The position numbers and the translations under genes were made by a program. A DNA stretch of 64,000 bases from Mactra quadrangularis (Eukaryota; Mollusca; Bivalvia; Venerida; Mactridae), in contig CM046297.1 of NCBI GenBank assembly GCA_025267735.1, positions 11,530,515 to 11,594,514 on the forward strand, written 5' to 3'. Within the stretch, counting starts at the first letter, position 1. Every line of letters begins with the position of its first letter. The notes beneath the pieces were generated by a model. The model did not search any database. It was not told the origin of the DNA and was given only the letters and a program-made list of their open reading frames with translations. Below, piece by piece: positions 23,783 through 36,465 of this stretch.

Positions 23783-26700
23783 ATGGATAAGTTTCATGTT
23801 GCGGTTTTGCCTGTATTGTTAACAACATGTGGATGTTTGATGGTACTTTATTACACTGTCTCTTTCTGGACGGGAATAATTACAGGCTTTATACTTGTCT
23901 GGTTTTGTTTATTGATAATAAGTGCTACTAAAGATGATGGTATTATCCTAACATATAACTGGAGAAAGTGCACACAATATGGAATAGCTAACGCTATATG
24001 CATCGTTATTTGTTGTGCGTTGAGTTGTTATATTATTGGTAAAATTAGAGATGCTCTTAGTACAATTGAAGGTACAAATGGAGAAAATTGCAATTACTAC
24101 TGGATGTCTCCGAACCTAGAAGGTAAAAATCATTTCTGCTATATCGGAAGTTTTATGTCGAATTTTGATATGGCGCATATTTGTTTCACATAAACATGGA
24201 CACAATTGTTAATTTGGTATGATAAATACGACTATTATTAATTACCACATTACCAATTGTATTTAATTATGAGCAACGATAAAAAAAGCTATAAATAACA
24301 AATGTATTTGTTATATTTACCATAGGCCTACGTATGTTTGCAAATTGGAATAAGGTATGTCGTAGATCAAATCAATTGCAATAAAGCGTTTGTTTAAAAC
24401 TCACATGCCTGTTTAATTGAATGCCTCGTGATTTTTTATCTGTTATATCAAACTCCTCTCTGTGTTTACGTCACGCTTTGGTACTTAACCACTGCCAAAA
24501 CATAAATCACATGACAATAGTATTACCATGTGACAAATATGGCGACCGCTGTGAAAACGTCCCAACTCTTTACAGTGCTTACGCCATGCTTTGTTTTTAC
24601 AAATTATTAAATAAGAATATACTCTTTCACTTTATGTACTTTGAACATCATAAGTTACTATAAGAATACTTAATTTATAGGACATTTTTAAATGTAAAAG
24701 GGAAGATGAAAACAATTATTTGGCCATCTGAGAGACGAATTTACTTGATAAAGGGGAATAACCGCTGCAAGGAGTTTTGCTGTTATATGTAATGTTTCAA
24801 ACGATCACATTTTCATATTATGTCATGCTTCAGAATTGTCATCATTGCTTAAAGAGAACGTATTTGGACAACATATAGCTGTTAGTACAATAGTCAAACT
24901 TCTGAAAGGCCATTTGAAGACTGGATCAACCAAGCCTTTAGTGTTGTCCCTTCATGGACCCTCTGGTACTGGGAAGAGTTATGTGACCCAATTAATTATT
25001 GAGGACCTTCGAGGTAAAAATAGACAGTTTGTTCACTTCATATCACCAATGACTGACATACCAATTACGCAAGACATTGACTCGTACAAAGTAAGCATTT
25101 ATGTTTTATGTTTATTGTCGGTGTATGTTTATTGAAATAAACATCTCATATTACCAGAATATCTGTGATATTCATTTGAAAAGTGTTAAAAGAGTTAATT
25201 ACACTATATTCATCGTGACATAATATGATGCATTTAAAAAAAAGTATAATCATGCCTCTTATGTATTTGGTCGACTCGCTACTACAATATTCTAAATCCT
25301 TTCATGATGTGAATGACGATAACATCAGGGACGCTTGGTTTATCTACTAAATAAAGTAACCTTGCCCAATCATGTAAAACAGTAAAACCCACTAATCGTA
25401 TGTTCTTCTTTTTTTTGTTTTGTTTCTTTTACGTCGCATTCAACACATATATAGGTCATATACACGACGGCCAGCTCTTCCTACTACAGGTTTCCTGGAC
25501 ACTTTTTCTATCACCAGTACTAACTTACCCTACCACGAGGCCGACAACTCATGTATAGGGTATGACCTACCGCGACCGGGATTTGAACCCGGATCTCCGG
25601 ATTCGAAGTCAGACATGCTAACCACTACGCCACGGCCGCGGCTATGTATGTTCTTCTATAACTATACAATTTCTCTGCACACAGTGTAAATAGTGTTACA
25701 TGTATAGTTTTAAAACATAGTTTTAGTACACGTGTTAGCGTCTTTTAGAGAAATTGAATAAAAGTCTGTAGCTAGGTTTACAACCACGTCACGTGTCTTA
25801 TTTGTTGCTATTCATAACTTTTTAGGTTGCGTTGAAAGTTAATATAGAAAAGAGTGTTAAGCGATGCCCAAACTCTATGTTTGTATTTGATATGGTAGAA
25901 TATATGCCAGCCGGTGTATTAGATGTTTTACAACCATTTCTCGATCATAATAAAGAAGTAAATGGTGTAGATTATAGAAAGGCTATATTTATATTTATTA
26001 GGTAAATAATGAGAACACCTTCCTAATATAAATGTATTTACAGAAAAACTAACACGCTTCATCGTTAATTCAAAGTAAGCGCATGCTTCCCTGATAGTGT
26101 CATGCCATCAATGCCGGGGCCATAATGGAAAAAAGGAGGTTGCTATCTCTTGGTTTCATCCACGGTATTGATGTGAATGAAATATGGCAATTCTAATATT
26201 TCTGTGATACTCACCATTGGTATTCTTTGTGTCATGTGATTGTTACCGAAATAATATTTTTGTCATAACTATATGTATGTTCATCAGATTTGTAAATCAT
26301 TTCTTTGCTAGCTCTGATAAAAGTCATTCTTACGGTTCCTGTATTTAAGGTAAATTTCGATATTCCTCATTGACATAATTCCGTTTGAATTGATATATCT
26401 TGTTTTAACATCATTTAGCTTAAGAAAATCGGCTGTGCTTTTAAAAAACGTGATCATACATGTTACTACATAACTATAAATTTCTCTAAGATTGTTCAAC
26501 GGCAAATGACCGAAACAATTTACACAGTGCCAAACTCGTCTTTGAACCAACACGTGATTCCTGTTCTCTTGGATAGATCTACAATAGATTTACTGTAGAT
26601 AAAAGAAAGTTATTTATCATTATTATTTTTACGTTACATAATGTGCTAATTAAATTGATTGGTATCATAACTTTACTTTAGCAAAACAGGTAACTTCGAT

Positions 26701-27961
26701 GTTATACATGGTGTAACGAAAAATATGATCGTTGGAAGCCAAAGAATGCAACTGTCATTAAAAGATTTTGAACAAAAGATGAAGATCCTGTCATACGAAA
26801 GCCCAAGTATGATTTTATCTTTAAGTTGATTAATATTTTCTTGTCAATGACCACAAACACACTTTCAAATTACACAATTAGGAGCGCATGTTTTCTCTGA
26901 AAACATGCTAAATTTATTTGCATTTAAAAAGTTACACAAACCCTTATTTTATGAATCAGTTGTATGGCTTAAAAAGCTTACGTTGACAATGGAAAAGAGA
27001 AACATTTTATTGCCGCCTTTACATCGTATAGCATTTGTGATTAATTCTTTAAATATTAATGAAGGAACAGCATATAAACAGAAAGTAATTACAACTGTTA
27101 ATTTTTCCAAATAATCATTATCTGTAGTTGGCAATATTTAGACATCAATGCAGTCATTATATATATTTTATCAACAAAGCATATTCGGTCAATTTTATTC
27201 TTTATTTTCTTGCTTGACAAGAATCTTTTTTTTTATAAAAGGGTGCGTGACTGTATAGCATAGTATGTGTTCGCAAAACATTTCAAACGTGCGTGTGTGC
27301 ATTTGGTACCCGGGTCGATCGTGCCCGAGGGGGTGCGGGTTCGAATCCCACCCGGGGAGGTTATACCCTTCCATGAAAATTTGACAATAATGTCGATTTT
27401 CCTCCATTGGTTAGATAATATGGAGAAGTTTCCGGCCTTATGGAAGGGTAGGTGAATACTGGTTATAGACAAGGGTCCAGGAAAGCTAGGTTAGGTGCGC
27501 TGGACGCCGTGAAATGACCTAAATTGTTTTGATACGGCGTTAAATCCAATAAATAAATAAGTGTGCATTTGGTACAGTGGTCCTTAAGCATTTTAATATT
27601 AGTTTTCTTCTTTCTTTTTAGTTTGAGTGGTTGGGAAAACATATTGCAATATTATTAATGTATCATTATTAGATTTTAATTTCAATTTACATTTTCAGAC
27701 GGTCTTTACAAGAGCAACTTGATCAGTAGTAACCTTGTGTCCGCATTTGTACCATTTTTACCTTTAGAGAGAACACATGTTAAACAATGTATCGCTCAAG
27801 AGTTAAGCAAAACGGATAAATACATGTTTGATCACCAAGTAGATGCTGAAGAAGTTGACATCATCGCTGATCAGCTACACTATACGTCTGATGGTGGATT
27901 TTCTGAATCTGGATGTAAAGGAGTGATCGAGAAAATCAATATAGTTAGTCGTGATGAATAA
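23783..27961 (+). CDS. Torsin-like AAA+ protein, gene 2 (5 coding exons)
   Basis: Exons: 23783-24122, 24834-25090, 25826-26001, 26682-26806, 27699-27961, giving 386 aa in one frame. Walker A GPSGTGKS is at 155-162. The Walker B strand is FVFDM with D221, Met222 and then VEYM, so the Asp seen in the other copies is Tyr here. The sensor-1 position is Lys259. GCK is at 371-373. Exon 1 keeps the hydrophobic segments but has lost the CTFKECC motif, reading instead ENCNYYW, and has an extended polar loop after the second hydrophobic segment. Exon 2 is two codons shorter than in the other copies (IEDLRGKNRQF). Introns 2 and 4 each contain a SINE. A possible polyadenylation signal AATAAA is at 28081-28086. 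Confidence 0.83.
25410..25645 (-). mobile_element. tRNA-derived SINE in intron 2 of gene 2
   Basis: Read on the minus strand, it starts GCCGCGGCCGTGGCGTAGTG (box A) with GGGTTCAAATCCCGG (box B), followed by a body with GTCCAGGAAACCTGTAGTAG and ending GCGACGTAAAAGAAACAAAA plus an A-rich tail. A 12-bp target duplication GTATGTTCTTCT flanks it (25398-25409 and 25646-25657), as expected from target-primed insertion. The intact head and duplication imply a fairly recent insertion. Confidence 0.88.
27310..27560 (+). mobile_element. SINE in intron 4 of gene 2, 15-bp target duplication
   Basis: The 5' end is truncated within the tRNA-like head. Box B (GGGTTCGAATCCCACC) remains but box A is missing. 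The body has CCATGAAAATTTGACAATAA, GAGAAGTTTCCGGCCTTATG and GTCCAGGAAAGCTAGGTTAG, with a tail GGCGTTAAATCCAATAAATA. It is flanked by GTGTGCATTTGGTAC at 27295-27309 and 27561-27575. Same family as 14008-14250. Confidence 0.9.
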
Positions 27962-28330
27962 CACATTAAGTCTGAGAGAATAGGCTCAAATTTTTTATTG
28001 ATTTCCTGTCTAAGTGTTCTTGCTTATTTTTTTTAACTTTAGTGCTTTATCTCCGTTAGGACATTGAGAGCTCGCCTCAAAATAAATTAAAGTAATGCTA
28101 ATATTCCTATAAGGTGAAATTGAGATAAACTTAGTTTCAATGAATTAGACAGAATGAATAAGTGGCTTATAAGTTACAGTTCCAGTGAACTCTCGGGACG
28201 CAAAGGTATATTTTCAACAAATCGGGCGTTACAAATGACAACCTCCGCAACAGTTTGAGAATGTCGATGAATTTTGATCTTAATTGTAGATACACTTTGT
28301 ATAATCTTACATAATCTACTGGGTTCCTGT
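27962..28330. other. 3' flank of gene 2, partly shared with younger units
   Basis: From about 28080 the sequence (AAGTAATGCTAATATTCCTA, GAATAAGTGGCTTATAAGTT, CAAATCGGGCGTTACAAA) matches the downstream cassettes of genes 3, 4 and 5 (for example 35855-35960 and 45255-45430). Gene 2 therefore shared this flank with the ancestor of the young array. Confidence 0.6.
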
Positions 28331-29746
28331 TTTAAAGTTTGTTCTAAATCTAGGCATACCCTTCACAAAAAATGCCATTTAGGTTTTCATTACGATAGTT
28401 GCACACATGTAGGTCTTGTATAAATACAATATATGTAACCACTAGGCTTTGTAATATCTTTTGGACCTTAGGTATATTAATAATAAGTAACTAAAATAGA
28501 CGGGTGAATGTAAAACTGCTCTAAATCTGTATTAATAAATCATCTGAGAGTCTTTATTCAATTATTTAATTTACCAGTCGCAGCAAATATAACATTATTG
28601 TTAATGTCTATAAATGAACAATATTGAACTTGCCCTCGATTAATTTTCGTATGGGTTATCGGATTAGTCTGGATTACCTGTCCCTTACCACCAACGTTAT
28701 CGGGTCAAGCCATCTCTGTTATTATTCAGCATAACATTTTCCTTATCTTGCATGATCATGTGCTGACGATGGTAACTTAAGTAGGAGTTCGGTAATAAAT
28801 AGGTTATTCGATTTTCTGTTTTTTTTCTGATTACACGTATATTAAGCGAGCAAATATCAATAACATGTCTCAAATGAACACAATTCGGACGTGGATTAGC
28901 CTCGTTAGAATTTCGAATACTTTATTAAGCATAAATGTAAAAGGAAAAAACCTAAAAAATTCACGATATTTCTTGTACAATGATCCTTTGATTTAGATCT
29001 GTGTAATGAGAACGTTTCAATTGAAACATAATTATCCAATACCCAGTTCATTACATCGGGTGTGGCCATTATCATGCTTTGCCTGACGTACTTTTACCTA
29101 CCGAAGAACGACAGGGAACCAGACAATTATCGGATAAACTCGCCAAAAGTACGAATCTTAGTACATATTTATTCGGTATTTGGATCAAACTAAGATCGTG
29201 GTTTACGGAGTTAGCCAAGCGATGCATACGACTGTAAACAAATATGCATGGATGGCAATTTCAACCTAGTTTATTATTATTTTATAAAGTTATGTACATT
29301 TTGTATTATCTACCTTCTATAATCTACACCATTACATATATAACCTGTATGGTAATCGATACATGAATGAATTGTGAATCGTTCCTTTTGATTAATATTA
29401 GAAGACCTAAAATAGATTTTCATAAAATGCAATGTAAAGACATTTATTTTGCAGTCATAAACGATAACGTTTAAGAAATTGATCTTGTATGACTCATTGT
29501 CGGTGCGCGTTCCGTATACTTTGAATTAGATGGGGGATTTATTTGCCACAAGACTTACTTAACAAACAGAGTACATTCATACAGAAATAAAAGCTTCATA
29601 TCAGGTACGTTTATGTTTGTAGACTTTTATCAAATATTGGTGAAGTTTATTGAAAAGTTTAATTACTATATTATCGATGTTCGAAAAGTTTGATTTTTGT
29701 TTTGTTATATGTCTAAATTCATTTTCCGAAAATTCGAGTAGTGTGA
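28331..29746 (+). repeat. Upstream cassette of gene 3
   Basis: The first of four homologous intergenic cassettes (others at about 38330-40205, 45830-47101 with pieces to 54792, and 60690-61934). Shared blocks include ATGCCATTTAGG, GTAGGTCTTGTATAAATA, CTCGATTAATTTTCGTATG, AAGATCGTGGTTTACGGAG and CATTGTCGGTGCGCGTTCCG. It resumes at about 31190 after an insertion and ends at the acceptor before gene 3. Confidence 0.8.
29028..29237 (+). other. Conserved 70-codon open stretch in upstream cassette, copy 1
   Basis: No start codon is proposed. The open stretch reads ...GHYHALPDVLLP... and ...STYLFG..IKLRSWFTELAK.., ending RCIRL then TAA. The homologous stretch at 46523-46732 has the same length and the same stop, and 38974-39354 is open in the same frame and runs on because CAA replaces TAA. 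The fourth copy (about 60995-61090) has an internal stop. It could be a decayed exon of an unrecognised gene or chance. Confidence 0.3.
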
Positions 29747-31190
29747 AAACACCGGTTCTCAAACCTCTAAGGACTCAACGAGTCATTTTTAATCAATACA
29801 ACACTATTTTTAGAAAAATACATTAAAACACACCTCTTAACCTATATTCCATTTTTCTATCATATATTTGTTGATATCTTATATTTAAAACAAATCCAAA
29901 CCTTCCAGAAAAAACACTACCATTTTCTGAAAACTGTCATGGCGGCTAAAAATAGATGACCTAATTTCGAACCTCTACCGTATTTGGCTATTTGTGAGGT
30001 TATAATTAGCTGTCACATGACTGGCACGTGCCTTTATGAGCTGAAGACATGAGTGGCTACCTGCCATGTGCTTTTTTGTACAGTGGATCTTGTGTTAAGC
30101 GACCGTCCAAGGGAGAGACAAAAAGTGGTCGTTTAAGATAATGGTCTCTTAAGACAAATGTTGATTACGACGTTGAAATCGTCCTGACATTCTAAAATTC
30201 GTCATTTTCGTAGAACATTAATCTGTCAACGGGACGATTTTGACTGATGGATTTTCATTCAAATGTCGTCAAATACATACAAATGATGGGAATATAGATT
30301 TTCTTTCTGCTTAACATCCTAAATTCAGGTTCAAATTGCAATTATATATTTAATTAAGTAAAACTGCGAAACAGTCGTTTTTGTTTACGTACATGTTAAA
30401 ATCCGGGCATTTTCCGGAATTTTCGCCATTATAACAATCAATATATTTAGGTCATCAGAGTAAAGGCTGTTACATTTGAAACAGTAAAATTTAAACAATT
30501 AATGACAATTAGTGATAATCGTCAACACACAAGCTACTTCTTTGTTCTAACAAGCGCTGCAATATTCATGCGTAAAAATGTTGGCCTTGTTAAAATTGAA
30601 AGAAGAACGTGACGCTATTTTCGGAAAACGTGTTTATAATGTCCTCAATATTGACTTTTCTTTGTTTAAATAAACAAATTGTTTCTGTGTTCGTATTTTT
30701 AAATAAATATTATTTTTCAAGTTCTATGCACGTATAAAAAGTCAAATTAGCAGTCTCTAGAAATGTTTTGGAAAATGATTACTCTCTAGTGTGATAGAAC
30801 GGTCAGAACGGATGTTTTAATTGACCCCGATACGGGACTAATTGTTCAATGTGTTTTATGTAATTACATTATAATTGGATAGTATTAGTGTCATAGTGTA
30901 ATAACATACTTTTAAACAATATGTTATGGATTGTACTGACAGCGTGGGAAAAGGTAATACGGATTTTCTGACAAACATTCACCATCACAAAATATTCATT
31001 CTAATTACCAGTCTCTTGCGCATTATTCTTGTTTGACAGCCGTAGTTGCGTCGATTGTTTAGTAAACATTTGTGCACACGAGTTAATGACGTCATACGCA
31101 ATTACGTAGCAAAATAAACAAAATTTTTATGAAAGATTCGAGAACAGATGTTTATACGATATATTACTTTTAGACTACGGTATTTTTTAA
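29747..31190. mobile_element. Insertion in upstream cassette of gene 3 (outer boundaries approximate)
   Basis: Between CCGAAAATTCGAG and TTTGAACTTTTAATTTATAC the other cassettes are continuous (compare 39730-39815), so about 1.4 kb was inserted here. It contains the 0.8-kb element at 30081-30890. The outer part has no recognised ends or coding content. Confidence 0.55.
30081..30890 (+). mobile_element. 0.8-kb TA-flanked element, plus orientation
   Basis: It starts after TA with CAGTGGATCTTGTGTTAAGC and ends ATAATTGGATAGTATTAGTG. The same element lies inverted at 53888-54703, matching throughout (for example CTTAAGACAAATGTTGATTA and GGTCATCAGAGTAAAGGCTG). No transposase was seen. Confidence 0.75.
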
Positions 31191-31572
31191 AATGATGATC
31201 TTTCATTTAATTTTTATTTTATTTGAACTTTTAATTTATACAGGAAAGCCATATCATATTACTGGAATAAATTTAGAAATCGTTTTGAAAATCATGAATT
31301 ATATAACGCTAATGAGATAGTGTTTGATTTGATAATCCAATATAACCCTGCTTTACAATGATTCAGAATTTGTTTCAACGAATTATGATATAAGTTAAAA
31401 TATATATGACAAATAGCTCCTACTAAATATCGAGCGATATGTGGCATTACTAAATTGCATATGTATATGAGACAATTTTATACTTTTACAGAGTTGTTTC
31501 AATTCAATGAAAACTTAACTAGTCAAAGGAAAGAATAAATACATCAGATATCACAATACATCTCTCGGCATC

Positions 31573-34500
31573 ATGGCTGCTATGTGTCTTGCGTTGATAC
31601 CTGTATTGTTGACAACATGTGTATGTTTGATTGTACTTTATCATACTGTATCTTTCTGGGTGGGAGTTATTACTGGCTGCATTCTTGTTGTCTGTTTGTT
31701 GTTGTTAGTACTTGAAATTATTGATCATCATTCCTCACATAGCTGTGTAGTGGTTGGATTATTATTCTCTGCTGCAATAGTTTTCGTTTGCGTGTTGAGT
31801 TGTTTACTTATTGGTGGAATACAGTATAGTTATAATACAACTGTATGTACATTTAAAGAATGTTGTACTGACTCCTGGATTACTTCGAATATTACAGGTA
31901 AAAATGTGAATTATTCAACGATATTAGGAAACCCAATCTAAGAGAATTTCCTTTTCTGTCTTACTAAACGATACTGCTTTGAAATCAAAAGAACGTATTA
32001 TGTTAATTTGCAAATATTGTGAAACATTGTCCTTTTTTAAATGAAAGGGGAATTCTGGTATGAAGTTATAAGAGAGTATTAGTATTTCTAAATACAAAAA
32101 AACTTCACTCGTATAAGAAACAATATACCCGTCCTTAATATTAAACACCCGGTATACGCGTTTGAACATATCAACAGAGTGGGAAAATGTACAGAAAGTA
32201 TTAACTTGAAGAAATATGTCGTGATAGTCAGTCAAACCACTTACCGTTAATGGAATGGCCAATTCTTCAGATTGATCTTGAAGCGTGTTATTAGATATCT
32301 TGTGATATTCTTCTGCGATAGATTACAAGAAACCTTTGCATGTATCGTAGTTCACTTGTTATGTTGTACATGTTTCAGGGTTGTCATTGTTGCTTCACGA
32401 GAAAGTGTTCGGACAACATATAGCTGTAAGTACTATAGTCAAACTTCTGAAAGGTCATTTGGAGACAGGATCAACCAAACCTTTAGTGTTGTCCCTTCAT
32501 GGACCATCTGGCTCTGGGAAGAGTTATGTGACCCAATTTATTATTGAGAATATGTACGTTAAAGGTAAAGATAGCCAGTTTGTTCACTTCATATCACCAA
32601 TGACTGACATACCAAATACACAAAACATTGATTCGTACAAAGTAAGCATCCTTGTTTTATCTGTCGATTGTTTTGACTAGAACCATAAGATGATATGCTA
32701 ATCGTTTAACATATATTAACTCTTTAAAAACATTTTAGATAATTGTTCTTGATTATCAATTTTTATATGCATTTCAAAATCTTAAATTTAGTTGCGTAAT
32801 TGCCATTTTCTCAAAAAGGCGAAGTATTGTGTACGCGAACGTATCTCTGTTTACAGAAGCTCTTTAGGGTTGATATCATAATTTCAAACCCCTTCAGAAC
32901 ATGTGAATAATTTTCTCCACCCAGAGATAAATTGGTACCTTCAAGCGTGATTTCATCTCGTTGTGACGTCTCTTCGGCTTCACATAAGCGGAGCAAAATA
33001 TTCCCTAGGCTGATTTTCTTAAAAGGTACCATTGACCTGATAACCAGTTATGCTTTGTTTGATAAAGTCTATTATATTGTGCATCTGCAGGAACTTTCTA
33101 TTAATGTAGTTTGGTATTAATATACATTGCCTTGATGCCACAAAGTATTTATATCAATTTTGTATGCGTAATAACATTTTACAGGGTAAATTGAAAAGTC
33201 AAATTGAAGAAGGTGTGAAGCAATGCCCAAGATCTATGTTTGTATTTGATATGGTAGAAGATATGCCAGCCGGTGTATTAGATGTTTTCCATCCAGTCCT
33301 TGATCATAATTATCAAGTTAATGGAGTAGATTATAGAAAGGCTATATTTATATTCCTGAGGTAAATATCGTTCTTGTACATCGAAATAAAGACACGTGTC
33401 TTCAACATTTTATATGAATACCAATTGAACTTTTTGTTAGCGTTTAAAGCAGCCATTAAAACGTGTTTATATTACAAGATAAATTCTATATTCCAAGATA
33501 TCACATATATTAGTTGTATATAATTATGTTCGAGTATGTATAAAATATTTTACCATAGTTTTGCTTGAAATAATCGGTTATGCTTTTTTTTCAAGTATGA
33601 CAATACACGCTACTGCACATCTTTAACTTGAGCTGAATGAAATTTCCGCTAGTGATCAAGCTGAAAACAATTCACGGCCATTTTACAATTTCTGATTGGA
33701 TAAAAAGGTCCAGTTTCCTTCAAATGGATTATGAAACCACTGTTGAAAAAAATGCGGATTAGTAATGATATTTTATGTGATTAAGTTTCTTTCAGTTTTC
33801 AAACAGATAACATAAGTTCAAGAGTTTAAGTTGGGGCAAATCTTGAGATAAAATTTGGTGTAGTATAATAATATATAATTATTTTTATTTCAGCAAAACT
33901 GGTCACGTAGATATAACACGCGGTGTAACACAAAATAAGAACAACGGGAGCCAAAGAAGACAGCTATCATTGAATGATTTTGAAAGAAAGATAAGGAGAG
34001 TAGCATACGAAAGCAAAAGTATGATTTTTTAAAAAATGATTATTTTAGGCCAATGACAGCAATCAAGTTTTCAAACTTGGCGTCAGTCCATATTTGCCCA
34101 CATTTAAATTACGGCTTTGTTTTTTTTCAATCTGGTTTTCTTAATAACTCCAACATAATTTTATTTCATTAACTAAGATGTGGTGTGTAGCATCAGAAAA
34201 CTCAAGTAAGACAGTTGTAGAGTGAAGCTTTTTTTTATTATCATTGTGATACCCTTTTACATTTTCGTTTTATGAACCAAATATTGTCGATAGAACTGGA
34301 CATTAACCCATTGGTGTGAATGAGGACAAATTTAATAATTTCGGAAAATATAAAAAATGGAATTATATAGTGAGTTATTTTATTGTTTTCTTGCTTAGTT
34401 TGAGCAATAATACTGCGTATATGGCAATTTCAATTTACATTTTCAGACGGTCTTTACGAGAGCAACTTGATCAGTAGTAACCTTGTGTCTGCATTTGTAC

Positions 34501-34709
34501 CATTTTTACCTTTAGAGAGAACACATGTTAAACAATGTATCGCTCAAGAGTTGATCAAAAAAGATATATACAAGTTTGATCACCAAGTCGATGCTGAAGA
34601 AGTTGACATCATCGCTGATCATCTACACTACACGTCTGATGGTGGATTTTCGGAATCTGGCTGTAAAGGAGTGTTTGAGAAAATCAATATAGTTAGTCGT
34701 GATGAATAA
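31573..34709 (+). CDS. Torsin-like AAA+ protein, gene 3 (5 coding exons)
   Basis: Exons: 31573-31897, 32379-32641, 33185-33360, 33894-34018, 34447-34709, giving 383 aa, fully open. Hydrophobic segments at about 6-24, 27-49 and 59-83 precede CTFKECC (92-98) and sequons at N88 and N106. Walker A is GPSGSGKS (150-157). Walker B FVFDM has D218 and Met219, followed by VEDM. The sensor-1 position is Lys256 in the context FLSKTG, where torsinA has FLSNAG. Exon 5 has FVPFLPLE and GCK (368-370). The compact 3.1-kb gene is close to genes 4, 5 and 6 even within introns. It looks intact and is the best reference copy in the window. Confidence 0.87.
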
Positions 34710-35266
34710 AACACATTACGTTTGGGAGGATAGGCTCGAAATATTTTTATATATATACTTTCTATTGACAGTATCTTGCTTATATTTAACTTTAAGTGAT
34801 TTTGTGTCTGTATGGTCATTGAGGTGCGTTCCACCTTAGAATGATATTAGCTTTTTGTTTGATGTGTTTGTATGTTATTGCGCGCACATAGATCTAATCA
34901 TATAAAATGTAGTTTTTAATTTGTTTCACCTAGATTGTGTTTTAGTGTTTGTTCTTGAACCTGTTCGGCGCAATTGTAAGGTTGGTGCAATATAGAACCT
35001 AGTTTAAATCTCTAGTGGCTATCAATGTGTAACTGTCCGTTCCATGGCGGAAAGCCCTTAAGTTCTTGTATGTGTTATTTGTTTGTATGTCTATTGCCTT
35101 TGGTTTGTGTGGAAGGTATTTCTGTTTTGATGTTTCTAATATGTTTGCTTATACCTTTGTACTCATGAACTGTGTTCAAATATATTCTAAAAGTATAATT
35201 ATTGGAGTATCTTTCTTCAGCTTGAAATGTGACAAAACAATTTGATTTAGTGCCAGCACTAGGTAT

Positions 35267-35419
35267 GGTCATTTTACGGTGGACAGCTCACCTTATCTAG
35301 CTTTCCTGTACCTTTGCCTATTGCCAGTACTCGGATACCTTTATGCTAGGTCGACAACCTTTCCTTATTAATGGAAGAAATTGACATTATTGTAGACTTT
35401 TCATGTGAGGGTATAACCA
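35267..35419 (-). mobile_element. Fossil SINE body, minus strand
   Basis: On the minus strand the blocks GGTTATACCCTCACATGAAA, CAATAATGTCAATTTCTTCC, GTACAGGAAAGCTAG and CACCGTAAAATGACC match the body of the SINEs at 14008 and 27310. The tRNA head is lost. The same fossil sits at 44665-44817 and 58878-59030, so it predates duplication of the array. Confidence 0.65.
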
Positions 35420-35620
35420 TTATGGATGAAGATCGATCCAGCAACCACTTTATTATACTTAATTTGAAATAATGTATGTAACATACTGAGCTACAGACCT
35501 GGGTATGAACTGCGTTGATATCGAAGCTACATTACTATAGACCTTTGATAGAGATCTATATTTCTGCTGAGATTTTATTGATCAACCAATCAGTATATAG
35601 ACCTTTGTTATAGTCCATTG

Positions 35621-35744
35621 TTTCTCAACTGTCAAAGATTGAATAATTTCACGGTGAATGATTACACACTATCTCAATATCACGAGTGTGTGACAAAGAG
35701 CAAGAAGTCACCGTGAAATTATTCATGTTTTGACAGTTGAGAAA
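35621..35744. repeat. Inverted-repeat MITE-like element, copy 1
   Basis: Left arm TTTCTCAACTGTCAAAGATT then GAATAATTTCACGGTGA. The right arm is TCACCGTGAAATTATTCATG then TTTTGACAGTTGAGAAA, the near-exact inverse. Arms are about 40 bp around a 45-bp centre with CACACTATCTCAATATCACGAGTGTGTG, itself self-complementary. The right-arm sequence also occurs inside repeat family R near 7105, 16470 and 22135. Confidence 0.8.
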
Positions 35745-36465
35745 AAACGAACTTTATTACACAATGCTTAAAGGGTGTAATAAAAATATAAATATGACCC
35801 CAGCTTCATTACACATAGGTTGATATAATGACAACGTCATATAATTATAAAGTAAAATAAAGTAATGCTGATATTTCTAATAAGGTGAAAATGAGGTAAA
35901 CTTGGTTTTCAATGAATTAGACAGAATGAATAAGTGGCTTATAAGTTGCAGATCCAGCGTATTAGCTCTTAGGTCACCATGTTTTTTTTAAAACAAACTC
36001 TTAATTATAAAAACACTTTAAATGACCTTATAACCTATCGGGTTTCTGTTCTTAAATAAGTCGTACAATAATCGTACTTAGTAAACTTGTAGACATTGGT
36101 TCAGTGTAAAAATAGTTTATGTTTTTATTATTCTAATGCAGAGATATATACGTGTCCTCTCAAATTTTATTTGGTTTGGTGTTCATTTGGATCTCCACAT
36201 GTACAAAACAGGGTGATTCATAATATCTGATACAGTTTCATATGTTAATAGATTGTTGTTCTGTAATAATTCAATTTTGAATATGGAAGAGTATATGAGA
36301 CAGTTTTTATTTTTGACAAAAGTACGAAAAAATTATGTAGTCACGTCGTTATCAATGAAGTTATAACAGGTGCTGTTTTAAGATGGCTCTCTTGAAGCAA
36401 AAGGATTCTGATGTTTAGCTTTTTTTTAGAAAGTAATTCACCAATCACAACAATCAGAACAATAA

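Larger units (their letters stand above)
34710..36465 (+). repeat. Downstream cassette of gene 3
   Basis: Homologous to 44108-45829 (gene 4) and 58315-60070 (gene 5), starting directly after the stop codon: GGGAGGATAGG, TTCCATGGCGGAAAGCCCTT, TGTTATTTGTTTGTATGTCT. It contains a fossil minus-strand SINE (35267-35419) and an inverted-repeat element (35621-35744). No gene. Confidence 0.82.

Noticed and set aside
24421..24663. 80-codon open frame in intron 1 of gene 2
   Set aside because: No recognisable content and no counterpart in other copies.
31898..31941. Short tail (ending ILGNPI or IIGNPI) if intron 1 is retained, similar in genes 3-6
   Set aside because: Similarity is expected from recent duplication. 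It is absent from genes 1 and 2 and lies beyond a good GTAAA donor.
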